In this document: positions 25,101 to 36,472 of the stretch, in pieces
How positions within the stretch are numbered: the first letter of the stretch is position 1
How the letters are laid out: each line of letters starts with the position of its first letter
Assembly (NCBI GenBank): GCA_001687465.1
Contig: LVLI01000169.1
Coordinates: 1-56,384, forward strand
Length of the DNA: 56,384 nt
Reading direction: 5' to 3'
From: Halocafeteria seosinensis
Taxonomy: Eukaryota > Sar > Bigyra > Bicosoecida
Position numbers and translations under genes: made by a program
Notes under the pieces: model-generated
The model's database searches: none
Seen by the model: the letters and a program-made list of their open reading frames with translations, nothing else
Told to the model about the DNA's origin: nothing

Positions 25101-25792
25101 GGGCGTCTCCACCAAAACTCGAGGTAGCGGATGAGAGAGGTACCCTGCGGCTACAGAGTGCTACAAGCGTGCGCATTACTTCTTCCGATGATGTCGACAT
25201 TTTAGAGAGAGTAATGTACCGTCGTCTAAGGCCCGAATCGCCCTCTTCCGAGATGTGGCACACAGTCGCTGACGTTGCGGATAGGTACTCCCACACCGTT
25301 CTTGTCATAGATGTCCTTGGGGGAGAGACGGAAAATCATAGGATTGTTTATCGTTTGTGCATTGTCATATTTGCTGACGGGGCTCGTATCGACAGTTCCT
25401 TCTTGTCGAGTCTACTTCGTTCTGCCTACTTTTCGCAGCCGGAAGAGTCGGCAGCACTCACAAAGGTTGAAAATGCTCATAAGTGGGCCCAACAGGAACG
25501 AGTTTCATTTATCCGCGCACTGGAGGCTTGGAAGAATTCCAGTGGCGACCACGGAAAGAAGGGGGTGGTATCGCGGGCGTCCACCCTTTGCCGCCTTATA
25601 GGTAAAACTTTGAGTAAGCCTAGAGGAAACCTAACCGTGTGTGAAGTCCTGCCTAGCTACTACCAGTCACAGAGCTACGGCAACTTGAACAAAAATTCCG
25701 CGGAGCAACTTCTCGGGGCTGCGGACACGAGTGACGTGGACTTCGAGTTGAGGTTCGTGGAGGAACTTAACAATATGAAGGAAAGAAGCTGA
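22171..25792 (+). CDS. Kinesin-motor-like protein with degenerate nucleotide-binding motifs
   Basis: Two exons: 22171-22296 and 22373-25792 (intron 76 nt, phase 0), giving 1181 residues. Residues 1 to about 700 are disordered and rich in Ser, Arg, Glu and Gln, with repeated RS-type patches. Residues about 708-760 look like a helical neck (LLNHLASTIRKARISYNSLREEALSSLQ). From there to about 1150 the order of segments follows a kinesin motor: VFQHGRAVFMLTGPRKHDK (882-888, where kinesins have GQTGSGKT), ISINNQGVFDLL (near 929-938, like EIYNEEIRDLL), RYSHTVLVIDV (1014 onward, like SSRSHTIF), CIVIFADGAR (to 1047, like LVDLAGSER), and SRASTLCRLIGKTLSKPRGNLTVCEVLPS (like NSKLTRLLQDSLGGNSKTLMI..ISPS). 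The P-loop Gly/Ser/Lys/Thr pattern and the switch II Asp-Leu-Ala-Gly are gone, so ATP hydrolysis is unlikely. Neck before motor suggests kinesin-14 topology, like yeast Vik1/Cik1. This is inference from motif order. Confidence 0.65.
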
Positions 25793-25868
25793 AGGTCATT
25801 AATATCCAACAACTTCGTGAGCACATCTGTATTCTATTATACTTGTATACCTAATCACTCCCTGTGTC

Positions 25869-28800
25869 TTATTTGCTCTTGCCGTTCGTAAACAACCCTC
25901 GCCTATGCTTGCCAGTGGTTGTTGGACGCCCAACGGGACGCCTGGAGGATGAGCCATACGCATCGACTAGCCTACGCTGCCTCACGTTAGGCGACGACTG
26001 TGGCTTCTCTGCCGTCTCCCGCCGATATAGCGAAAGCGCTTCCGCGTTCCTTTTTGACTGGCTGGCAACGTAAGTATTTTCTTGATACCACCTGTCGTAC
26101 AAACTCGCTCCCCTCGGCTCGCTTTCCTCTTTAGTTTCGGCGTTAACATCGCCAGAAGCGGGATCCAAGGCAGAAGCCATGTCTGCTGGAGTATTTGCAG
26201 TGAAAGACTGTTCTTGTTTTTCTCTTTTCTCCGCATCCTTGGCAATCCTTTCCAGAAAGTCGTTGTAGAGTCGCTCAAAAACCGTTGCCTTACGCGGCGG
26301 ACTGTCGTCTTTCTCTTCACGTTGTGTAGAGTAACGCGCTGCAGGTTCATAGGAAACAGAAATGATATTACTCTGCCTTCGCATTCCCGCTGCATCGTCC
26401 TCATGGTCTACCCCACCCGAATACTTTGATGCGTCGTCTCTCTGGGTGCCTTCTATGGAATCCTCGTACGTGCCCTGAAGGACCCTGTAGCACAATGTAT
26501 CGGTGGCACTGCTCTGTGATAACTCGCAAATGGACAGCTGCAATCCCCGCTGTAAAAAGTGAGAGTGAGCTGTTACCAAGACAGCTTCCCGAGCGAGAGC
26601 AATAGACCCACCGTCGATACCAGCCTCTGAAGTCATTTTCATTCCCTGGAGTGCGTCCCAAATCTCCTCGGAATATGAATCCCTCATGACTGGTACAGCC
26701 AGGTCATTGAACGCCGACAATGCAAGGCGAACTGCCGTTGGTGCGGAGTTGGTGGAAGTGGAATTCACACCCAACATTCCTAGAATGGATGCTGTATCGT
26801 TTGATGCGGCATCTAGCTCGCTACTGGTCGTCTGTCGATGCGATGTTTCACGACTAGCGCGGCCTGGTGAAGCACGAACTCCATGATAATAGTCGACAAA
26901 TTGGCGCAAACATTGTAAGGCTGGGAATGTAGATGCTTGCACGCCATATTCTTTTAGCATATTCTCGTATGATTCGGGGTCTACGATGTTTTTGTCGATG
27001 CCCGGACACGTCGGACTTCCTACGAACAGGAGCTTTCTTATACTTTCGGTATTGAACGCGAAATACACGGAGAGATTGTCACTCAGAGCAGCGTGAATGG
27101 ACGGCTCGTCTATGACGAAGGGAAACGCAATGGTAGCTGAGTCTTGACAGTAGTGGAATGCGCGCATGATACTACTCCGTCGCTTCCGGTGAGCACCCTC
27201 GCTCACTTGTTTTACCATTTCGATCTGTCCTTCTTCGTCGTCGCTATCGGAGTCGACTAAGTCACACTCATAGTCTTCATACGTAGAGACAAGCTGTTCT
27301 GCTTCTGTTTCCCCACTCTCGTATCCATCATCCAGATCTGCCTGCCCTGCGTGAATTTGTTGCTTGTCTTCCTCGAAGCCTTCATCAGAATACATGCTGT
27401 GGTGTTGAGACGTACGCGAGGGCGCCGGTTTCACACAATCAGCGATGTCACCAGTACACACCCCAAAATAAGAAGTGTTTGCCGAAGTAGAGTTATTGGA
27501 GCCGGTAATACCGATGTCTTTGCCCTTAAATATTTGCCTCGGTACATCCGGTAACATTGAGGGGTCGATTTTATGTCGGATTTTGGGCCATGGCTTATCC
27601 ACAGCATCTTTTGCTCCAATGTCCGGTTTGTACACGCCTTGAGCGGGATCGGCGTGCTCCATGATTATTCTATCTGAACTCGTTCCCCAAGATGCTTGAA
27701 TAGAGCATGGAGGCGGATGCGCTCTGCGGAGGTCAAGAAGTTTAACGCAATCCTTCACACGCACGCTGTTGCCATCGTTGCCTGAGTCATACAGAAAATT
27801 TCCTTCCCTCAGCACGTCTACAGAGCCCTTCAGAGTATCTGCTCCTGTCTCTCCAGAAAACCACCGCCAGTTAAGTACCTCATGCAAAAGGCCACAGCTG
27901 ACAATAGTCGACCGGCTGCAAATAGACATAATTTCATTCGTCTGCTGACTCATCTCCTCAATGACTTCATTTTCATTAGGGATTTCACTCGCGGCTGCCT
28001 TTTGGTCTAAAATGTTTTGCAGAATGCTTTCCTCATCCTCTCTTCTACTCCACGAACTATGAACCAGATCGCCGCCAAAGTCCTTCCGTCGTTCGCTCAT
28101 TACTGCGACGAGCGCTGCAACAGCACCTTCTTTGACAACTCGCTCCTTTAAGGAATATGACAACCGAGATTGTGAAGTATGAGTCGTGGCAGAACCACTA
28201 GTGCCTGCTGCTGCGACACTCAACGAATCTTCAGCATCAATAGCAACTTCGCATAGTGCTTTTAGACAAGCCCGCTGCAATGCTTTGGTTGTTAGTTCGT
28301 GCCGTGACACGGATATCAGTGCCGCAGCTGCCCCATAGTGGACCAGCTTTTCTCGAAGACTAATAATTGCTGAAAGATTAACCAGAGCACCTGCGCAGTT
28401 GTAGATAAGTGAAAACGCTTTCGTCAGCAACACGCGCTTGCAAATCTGCTCTGATCGGTCATTGTTTAAATGGTCGTTTTCTTCTTCGCTGAGTTCTTCG
28501 TGCATGAAGGCTACAGACTTCAGCTGACCGAGTGAAAGAACTGGGAACGTCAGGTGACTTGTCTTATCATCCTCTCCGGAGAAAATGGCATTCCTGTTCA
28601 CTGCGGAAAACATGCATTGTACCGGAAGAAAATCGTTGTTCTCATTTCCATCCCAAAGTGAGTACGTGAGTTCCTCCGGTGGATGGGCTTCCAAAAAGCC
28701 ACCAATGAAACCGCCTGCAGACAAGTCTGCTTGAGTCTCGGCCAAGTTGGTGCTCTGGATGTCACTTTCCAGCTTCTTCCAGTAGGTCATGTACCGACAA

Positions 28801-31800
28801 GTATGAACAATGTTCTCTAGGACCGAGGACATCTGTCTGCCCTGGAAAATATGCGGGGCGGCATCCGTGTCTTCACCGAAGTACTGTTCAGCACCGTCGT
28901 AACGACTCAAGTTCCGCAGAGTGAGAGCTGCACGGACTTTAGTTTTTAATTGCGTTGCTGGACAAACGACCAAGCAGCTGCATACTTGGACAGTACCGGC
29001 CTCAAATAGGGTCTTAATCAAACCAACATGAGTAGATGACAAGGCCAGCACGTATAAGAGGTCATCCAGTGCTAGCTGTATTAGCTCCAGCAGCAGCTGC
29101 TTGCTTGCCCAGAATTGTTTCTCATTGAGGAGATCGTACATGGTCATCACGCTTTTGCAGATATCCTTATACCCAAGTCCTTGGTTTCCTGACAGAATCT
29201 TAAAAGACTTCCGCGAGACTGTTCCATTGGCTATAATTGATGCTCCCAAGCACGCTGAAGCGGAGGTGAGAATGACATCGCCCAACGAAGAACTCTGGCT
29301 CAACGGTAGGTTTTCTTCCACAACGTTCCGGTGGAATACTAGTAGTTGTATTGCGGAGCTTAAAGCTCCGCTAGCATTCAGCTGTTGCCAGATACCCCTG
29401 CGACTATCACCTGTCGTATCCCAAGGACAAGACAACCGGTGCAGGGCTGCTGCTGCCCCGTAGATATCTCGGAACGGGAATTGGTGATCGCCTATGTCCG
29501 AGGTAACATCCAGAGAGCGTGTCCCGATGAAGGAAATAAAAACCCTTGGTGCACCTTTGCAGCATATGTCGTACAGCAGATCGTCGGTCTGTGCTCCCCA
29601 GATAAGATGAGCAAGTCCCAAACAACAGAGACGTCGAGTCTTCGCCGATTCATCTGGGCTAGCGCCCAGTCGAACCAAGATATTGACCCCGCCTTCTGCA
29701 ATGAGCCTGCGGTGTACTTCGGCATCCAGACATCGCGTCAGGTTATACAATCCCAAGGCACAGCTCGGACGCAGTCTACTTATTTGCTCGGATGCCCCAG
29801 CCTGCCATCTCCCTTCGACCGTATTTTTCTCTCCCATATCCACTAATAACGAAAGCGCTTCTACCGCTCCCGCTCGAGCCAACTTAATTTCGTTGCCCAT
29901 TCCTTTAGAGACGTTAGCGATAATACCAGCAAATAACGTTCCAACGGTCGGGTCACGGACTCCGATTCTGCCTTCCACGTGGGGTTGTGGGATCCACGGC
30001 ATGGTATCTTCCCTTGTTCTGTATTTCAGCTTCTCGCGGGAATGACGAATAGGAAGGCTCCCAAGTGAAGCATAATGAGACAACGCTCGCTTGATCTCAT
30101 CCGGTATTTCCCCAAATACCTCCGCCATAGAAGCATTAATCGCCAATCCAGACTTTCCTTCAGGTTTGTCAGCGTTTTCGTACCACTTGTTCTTCGACAC
30201 GCTTTCCCACTCCTTTTCGCCCTCACTACGACCAAGTAGCACCAACACGACACTTTTAATCCCTCCGTACTTCACTAACATTTCTCTCAACGCTGGTTCA
30301 CTGGACAAGCGAAGCAATGTTACAGCACATGCTCTTTGAACGTCTGTATCTGGGGAAGTACACAGCCTCTGCAAGACCCAAATGACGGCTGTTCCCAAAC
30401 CCTCTTTTCTGGCAGCGGGGTTCGCAAGGATGTTGTATACCCCCTCGACACATAACGCCTGAACCATCGGATCATGAGAGCGGATCATCGCAGTTGTGAG
30501 AAGAGCCGGGATAATATCATCCCGCAAGAGCTGCTCTTCAAAATTCTTTTCCGCTCTGCTAATATAATACAGGGCAGCCGCCGCATGCCGCCTCACAGCA
30601 TCTTCATTGCTCGAGGCAAGTCGAACTAGCACAGGAGCTACCGCATCTCTCACCATACTCTCACAGATCTCAGGAGAGCTCGAAGCCAACGTCCGGAAGG
30701 CTGCTGCGATTTTGATCCTGGCAGCTGAATCCGTTTCACTATACTTTGCCAACGCCACAAGGCCTCTCATTACTCCTTCGCAATGATGATCCTGGTTCCG
30801 AGCTACATCGGTAGCGACGTTGCATAGTGACAATGCACAGTATTTCTGACAATTCTCTACAGCCTTGCCTAGAAGGATACTGACGTTGTTGAGAGCGTTG
30901 TGCGAGAAAAGAGCCATTCTGCTGTACGAGCTTTCTTCACTCACATCCCCGTACGCCGAATGGGAAAGACGAAATGAAGCAGCAACTCGCCGAAGCTGGT
31001 ACGCTTGACTCGTATCCCCTTTAGAACCAGACATATTCTCGCTACAGTATTCCGGAAATTGCACGCGCATGCTCTCCAGCTGTCTTACGTAGGAAGTGAA
31101 CGCCTTCACGGCCGGTGACTCCTCTTCATTCAATGCAGACGGTACCAAATAGTGCAGCGCGCCACTTGTTACCAACAAATGACCGTAATGTTCATCAGTG
31201 CTCAAATTGTAAACCAGTTTCAACCCTTCTACAATAAGTGGAAGAGGAACTGTCTGCTGGGGCGTTTCAGAACGCTCGCCGGCATCCCAAGGTTGAGACG
31301 CATGGAATAGAGGGTTGAGAACTTCTACTATACCACTACGCAAAAGTCGACTCGTTGAAGGCAAGCTGTTGCCTCCGACGGGAAGTGAAGTGTTTGACAG
31401 ATTTCTCAGAGCAGTCAAGGCGAAGGAAAGACAACGGTAAATCGTCGGACATGGCAGAGGAGCGACATATCCGTTAACAAGATAGATATCTTGGGACTGC
31501 TCAAACTTTTCCTTGTAATTTGAGTGAATGGCTCGGAATAGTACAGTGCCGATACCTCGTTTACGTTGCGCCTCAGAGTTGAGAGATTGTTGCGAAGTCG
31601 TTCCTTCTTCATCCTCTTCGGGAGGTGACCTTTGAAGCGTTGCCAAACATGTCTGGATTACATGGTAAATACACAGAATGGCATTAGTCACGGGACGATT
31701 GTGCTCTGCATTCCCGGCTTTGACCTGCCAAACATTATTCTCTTCGGATCCACCAAGGGAGTTTCGTGCTCCGTTGGGTTTGTCCACTTCGTGGATTCCA

Positions 31801-34800
31801 AGCAACATTCGCCTCGCGATAGCTTCGTGGCTTGATGCATTATACAGTGCCATAAGGCAGAACGCAAAGCATCTATTGAAGTCTTTCACCGTCGTAGCTT
31901 CTTTTTCAGGATCCTCGTGTGGAATGCTGGACGACTCCAAGTGTGTATCCCGCATCATAATTGCAAAACGGGAGAGTGATGATATGACACCGCATTTCTC
32001 TGCGACGATGGCAGAACGCTTATCGGCCATAAGTAAGCAAAGAGCTTGCAAAAGAAGCGACACAGAGCGCGTGTCTACCCAGTCTATCCTCAAATAAGGA
32101 GTTTCATCCTCCTCATTGTCAAGCTGCATCGAGGCAGCACGTCGCAGCATGTCCAGCGAAACTGCCAAGCCAGATCCTATTCCTTGCAGTGATGCGAGAG
32201 GAAAGTCCGCATGGCGGAGAATCCTGTTCGTGCTCACCAGGCACTTTCGCAAAATACGTGGGGTCCTTAGGTTATTCAGGATGTCTGCTACCAACGGAAA
32301 CCCCTGTAGAAGTGACTGGGACTGTGCAGTATACGACGGATTCACGGGGATGTCGCAGTTGCTCATGTACTCATGGGTTGCATACACATCTCCGTAGATC
32401 TGTTCGATCTGTCGCAGGAAAAATTTCTCAAGACCGTACCCCAGAGGACTCCCAACAAGTAGATGCATACCCTCGGTCAATGCAGCGGCACCATATCCCC
32501 GAATTACCTTAATCAGTCCCTTTCTCACGTGGCAAAGACGTGCGAGAGCCCGCAAGCACCTGCGTAAGCACCAACTGTCCAAAATCAGCTGGAACTCCGT
32601 AGGCATCACCAAAGATTCTTTCACCTCCAAGAACGCGGACTCGTCCTCACAGACACCATCTTCCTGTATAGGAGACATGCCGGGTTCCCCAGTTTTCTGG
32701 TTGTACTGGATACGATGCTTCCATCGAGAATAAATCCCGGCAATGACATCCCTCAGCATCCACACACCGCCTTCCTCTGCGACGGTAATGAGATTATCAC
32801 GTTCTCGCGCCAACGGCTCAAGTATACGAGTCACTATCGTCAACTGCAGGCGAGGAGAAAACCAAAACCAATGTCGAGCGATTCTTAGAACGCCCGAATT
32901 TTCTAGGAAGTCTTTGCGTCCGGACTCTGACAGGCACAAATTGCATAGGATCCGCACGGTTAGAGTCAGTGCGAAAGCGTCGTAAGAAACGTTAAGTTTC
33001 TCATCGGGCCTTTCAGTAGTCGCTGGGTGCATCAACATAAAAAGAGCCTGCAGCACATGCTTAGAGGACATAGAACCATGCGACGAGCTTGTCGTACTTA
33101 AATTGAATAAGCATGCTGCTAGTAGAGCTCTCACGAAACCTCTTGCCGATCCCGTTTCGTTGCATAACACACTGATGACGTTAGCGTCCACATGACCACT
33201 TGTAAAGTAGTCGCTACCACCGACGAGAGTTGTCGTTCCATGCTCGGTTTCGAACCCATCTTGCATGGCATAGAGATGCTCTGCAACTTTTTCCGTGTTG
33301 CTTCTCAAGACCCATTTTACGATTTCGTTACATACTTCCAAGCTACTCATGGTGCCTAACAGCGGGCGGGGAACATACGGGGCTCGTAAAGTTTTCTGAG
33401 AATTGCCCTCTAGTGCCGCGAATGGTTGAATATCGATGTTTAAGTCCGTAAGAACTGTTCTCTGGATTGACGATAAGTAGAAGAATGACGCCACGCAGTC
33501 AAACGTAGTATTGCTATCCTCGGTATCCTGCAAAACGTTTACAAGTGCTTCAAAAGCTCCCTCCATAAGAATCCGACACCGATTCTCTTGTTCTTGGCTG
33601 AGCTCTCTAAGAGCTCTAGCACACTGCTTCCGCAGATTTTCTGGAGAATCCCCGCGCCACGCTTCGTTTGAACTTGTTTTACTTATCTGATGCTCATCTG
33701 TAGCATCTTGCTCGCTTAGAGCATCATCACTCTGGTAGTCGACCCTGTCCAAACTAGCCCTACGTCTCCTGTATTCCTTAAGCTTCTGAAGACGATGTTG
33801 ATGTTCTTGAAATTCCCTCAGCTGTTCTTCGTAAGTTTTGCTCGTGCTCTTCCGACGCTTGAACTGATGACGATGCCCTGAATCGTCTTCTTTTTCATTC
33901 CCACTGCCATCTAGGAAATGGTCTTTATGGGATTCCCCAGAAGGAATTATTTGACCTGGTTCGTAATCTTCGTAGTCAATAGCACTATCGCTACTGTCAT
34001 CTGCAAAGATATCCAGTGTCGGTGAGTCATTGGTCCGAACTTTAACAAACGTATCCTCATTCGCATCATCATCACTGTCTGAGGAATCAGAGAGTCTTGA
34101 AAACGCCTCTGGAACCATTTGGAGGGAAGCCCGTCTTCGCTCTCTCTCCGACGCATCCATTGGACTCGTGAGCTCGAACTCGGGATTAACTTCTTCAACC
34201 AATTCCTTCTCAGGTTTTGACTGTTCCTCCTCTCCGTCGCTATCACCCTGTTGATCGGAATCAGCGTCGGGCTCTCCCTGCGAGAGGGGATGAGAGGGCA
34301 TGCGGGATACGTCACCGTTTCTGGAAGCTTCCCGGCCAGTTCTAGAAAGGTACCAGATGGAATTACTGTAGTCCCCTCTTGTATGAAATAAGTCGCCATG
34401 GTAAGGAGACATTGTTGTAGTGGCAGGACGCGCAGACTCTACTCTTGGAAGTTCGGGTTGCTCGGAAATTTTGCTCGCCCTTGGAACAGACTCAGTCCCT
34501 TTGTGTTCGTGAGATCCTTCCTCCCCTCTTTTGGATCGCACATTTCGGTAGGAAAACTTATCTTGGGCCTTTTGGTAAGGTCCCACAGGGGGAAGGTTCT
34601 GCGGATTTGATCCCCATTCGGTGATTCCGAAAGCACCCACTTTCCCTTCATTCCATTGAGGGGGTGACTGCCACTTCCTTCTCTGAAAGTATTGAGTCCA
34701 TTGCACGATATGAGAGTGTAAAGCCTTGGCCAATGCAGCTCGTGTAAAATTCTTCTTCCAAAAGTCTGGTTCTGACAAATGAAGTCGCCTGTAATGATAA

Positions 34801-34978
34801 GCAATACTATCGAGCAAAACAGTTTAGTCATTAGACATCTGCGCGCATACCATTTACGGGCCAACGATTTGAGCGTTTCATGCCGAATGGTGCATTGTTT
34901 CCATTTTTCATTGTTTCCGAATAGATTCTCCCGCTTGATAAAAGGTCGGAGGGTATCAAATAATTGTTCCTCTTGCAT
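25869..34978 (-). CDS. Giant armadillo-repeat protein
   Basis: Two exons: 34978-34851 and 34788-25869 (intron 62 nt), giving 3015 residues if the ATG at 34978 (MQEEQLFDTLRPFIKRENLFG) is the start. The second exon is an uninterrupted 8.9-kb frame. About residues 70-430 are acidic and disordered. From there to roughly 2000 there are many armadillo/HEAT-like units, for example AAFRTLASSSPEICESMVRDAVAPVLVRLASS, AAALYYISRAEKNFEEQLLRDDIIPALL and AVTLLRLSSEPALREMLVKYGGIKSVVLVLL. Further units (LRNLSRYDG, GALVNLSAIISLREKLVHYGAAAALI) continue towards the C-terminal half. The last 600 residues contain a region starting FPFVIDEPSIHAALSDNLSVYFAFN and end in a Lys/Arg-rich tail. Such proteins are usually binding scaffolds; partners cannot be told. 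An upstream frame at 35015-35245 may be a further N-terminal exon. Confidence 0.8.
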
Positions 34979-35014
34979 GGCACTCAACAACTGTATTGTT
35001 AAGGGAAGTTCCAA

Positions 35015-35245
35015 TTACTCACAAGACTCACTTTCACTTGCTAACTCTGCTGGAGAACTCACCTCTTCCATATTCCTTTGGGGAGTGTTCTTAGTTTGCT
35101 GTACCTTAGGAGGTGATGATTCTCCGGCATTTCTCTGTGAGTTTGCACCCTCGCCACCATGCTGCACATCTGCTGCGTGTCTTTCCCGTCGGTTGAGGTG
35201 ATGGTGCGAGGACCGAGTATGCTGTGCACTTTCAGATCGTCGCAT
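35015..35245 (-). CDS. Possible upstream exon or uORF of the armadillo gene
   Basis: An ATG-initiated frame of 76 codons (starts MRRSESAQHTRSSHHH, ends SESESCE) lies directly upstream of the armadillo gene in the same direction and stops 36 bases before its first ATG. The composition (polar, charged, His/Arg/Ser) looks like a disordered protein N-terminus. A GTGAGT donor lies at its end, but joining it to the nearest CAG would shift the frame. The only in-frame join I find is a weak 36-nt intron starting GTAATT. It may be the true N-terminal exon, an upstream open reading frame, or chance. Confidence 0.3.
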   Translation of the reverse strand: MRRSESAQHTRSSHHHLNRRERHAADVQHGGEGANSQRNAGESSPPKVQQTKNTPQRNMEEVSSPAELASESESCE

Positions 35246-36472
35246 TTTCAGTATTTTGCCCTCGGAAATGAAATAAAGAAATTAGCAATAGCCGATCCAT
35301 GCATATAATTTTTGCTCCCTTGCTGCCACAATAGGAGAGCCCAGCTCGCACAAAAAAACGTTTACCAACACGCCGTCGCAACACTTCCGTTGACGGCCGC
35401 TATATGTTGCGGGGAAGGACACTATAGCAATTGCAATAAGCCTGATGCAAAATGGAAGCCGTTCTTCTCTCCTTTACTCCTTGTTTCAGGACGAACGTAT
35501 CTTTGGAGGGACGCTGTGGTCTTTTCGCTGCTCGCGCCGGAGCTTTTTTGGCGCGAGGATGTGCACCGAAGGCGATGCCTCAACAACTATACATGAATCG
35601 CAATGCGTATACAAAGTCGCACACTCCGTGTTCACTCTATCATTGACCCCACTCAATGACAATGCAGGGATCATGAATTTACTGGCTTGGTTCAAGTTGC
35701 TTGGCCTTTCGAAAAAGTTGCGACCAGCTTCTGCGCTATGTACATTCTCAACGGAAACACATGAGAGCAACAGAACAAAGTTACCCTGCATTTGGTTCGG
35801 CTGAACAGAGCACTAAGACCGTGTATACCAAAAGTATAGCGTGCAACCAATGTGTCGGTGGGGATTCTATGAGGGTTCTGGAGTGCCATTCTACAGCTGC
35901 CACGAATTCCTCGTCGCCTATCTCCGATGGACAAATGGTCACACAGCACGACCGACGTATGACATAAGAGGCGGCGAAGCGGCATGACAATCGGACACAC
36001 CCCGATACGTGGTGTTACGTTCTTGGAGTCTATCATATTGGTTCAGATGTTGTGATCAAGAGCAAACGTGCCTTGCTCAAACCAGGCTACACCAAGTAGA
36101 TGATTTGATGGTAAGACACACCATCCATTAAGTCTTCGTGCTTTAGTAGAGTGTCTGGTAATGATGGAGACCCGTATATACTTCTGTACGCCACACTTGC
36201 TCCGGCTTTTCAACATGTGATATTATTGCCTCGCCGTTGGAAATTAGGCAATTTAACCCGCCCATCCGGTGGGTGTTCCCCATTTCCCGCTACACCATGC
36301 AAGGTACTCATTTGACCGGGTTTGTTTCAGCCACTTCACTCTTGGAAATGCGTCCCTAGCATACACAATCATGATGGTAGTTTCACCGGCTGCTAATCTA
36401 CCGGGACTATTGCTAGGGAACCATTTAGCCCAATATTCTACCCACGAAAGAACTTTGCGTCGCTGCCAAGAT
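35246..36472. other. Intergenic region, no gene supported
   Basis: About 1.2 kb between the armadillo gene and the 3' end of the Aha1-like gene. Several frames of 60-119 codons overlap on both strands (for example 35692-36036 minus and 35445-35804 plus). None has recognisable similarity or coherent splice partners. No tRNA or snoRNA signature was found by eye. Confidence 0.4.

Noticed and set aside
34983-35018. Very short intron of 32-36 nt joining the upstream frame to the armadillo gene
   Set aside because: The good GTGAGT donor gives a frameshift with the nearest CAG; the in-frame choice has a weak donor and a length unlike all other introns here.
35692-36036. Frames over 100 codons on both strands between the armadillo and Aha1-like genes
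   Set aside because: They overlap each other on opposite strands and have no recognisable features.
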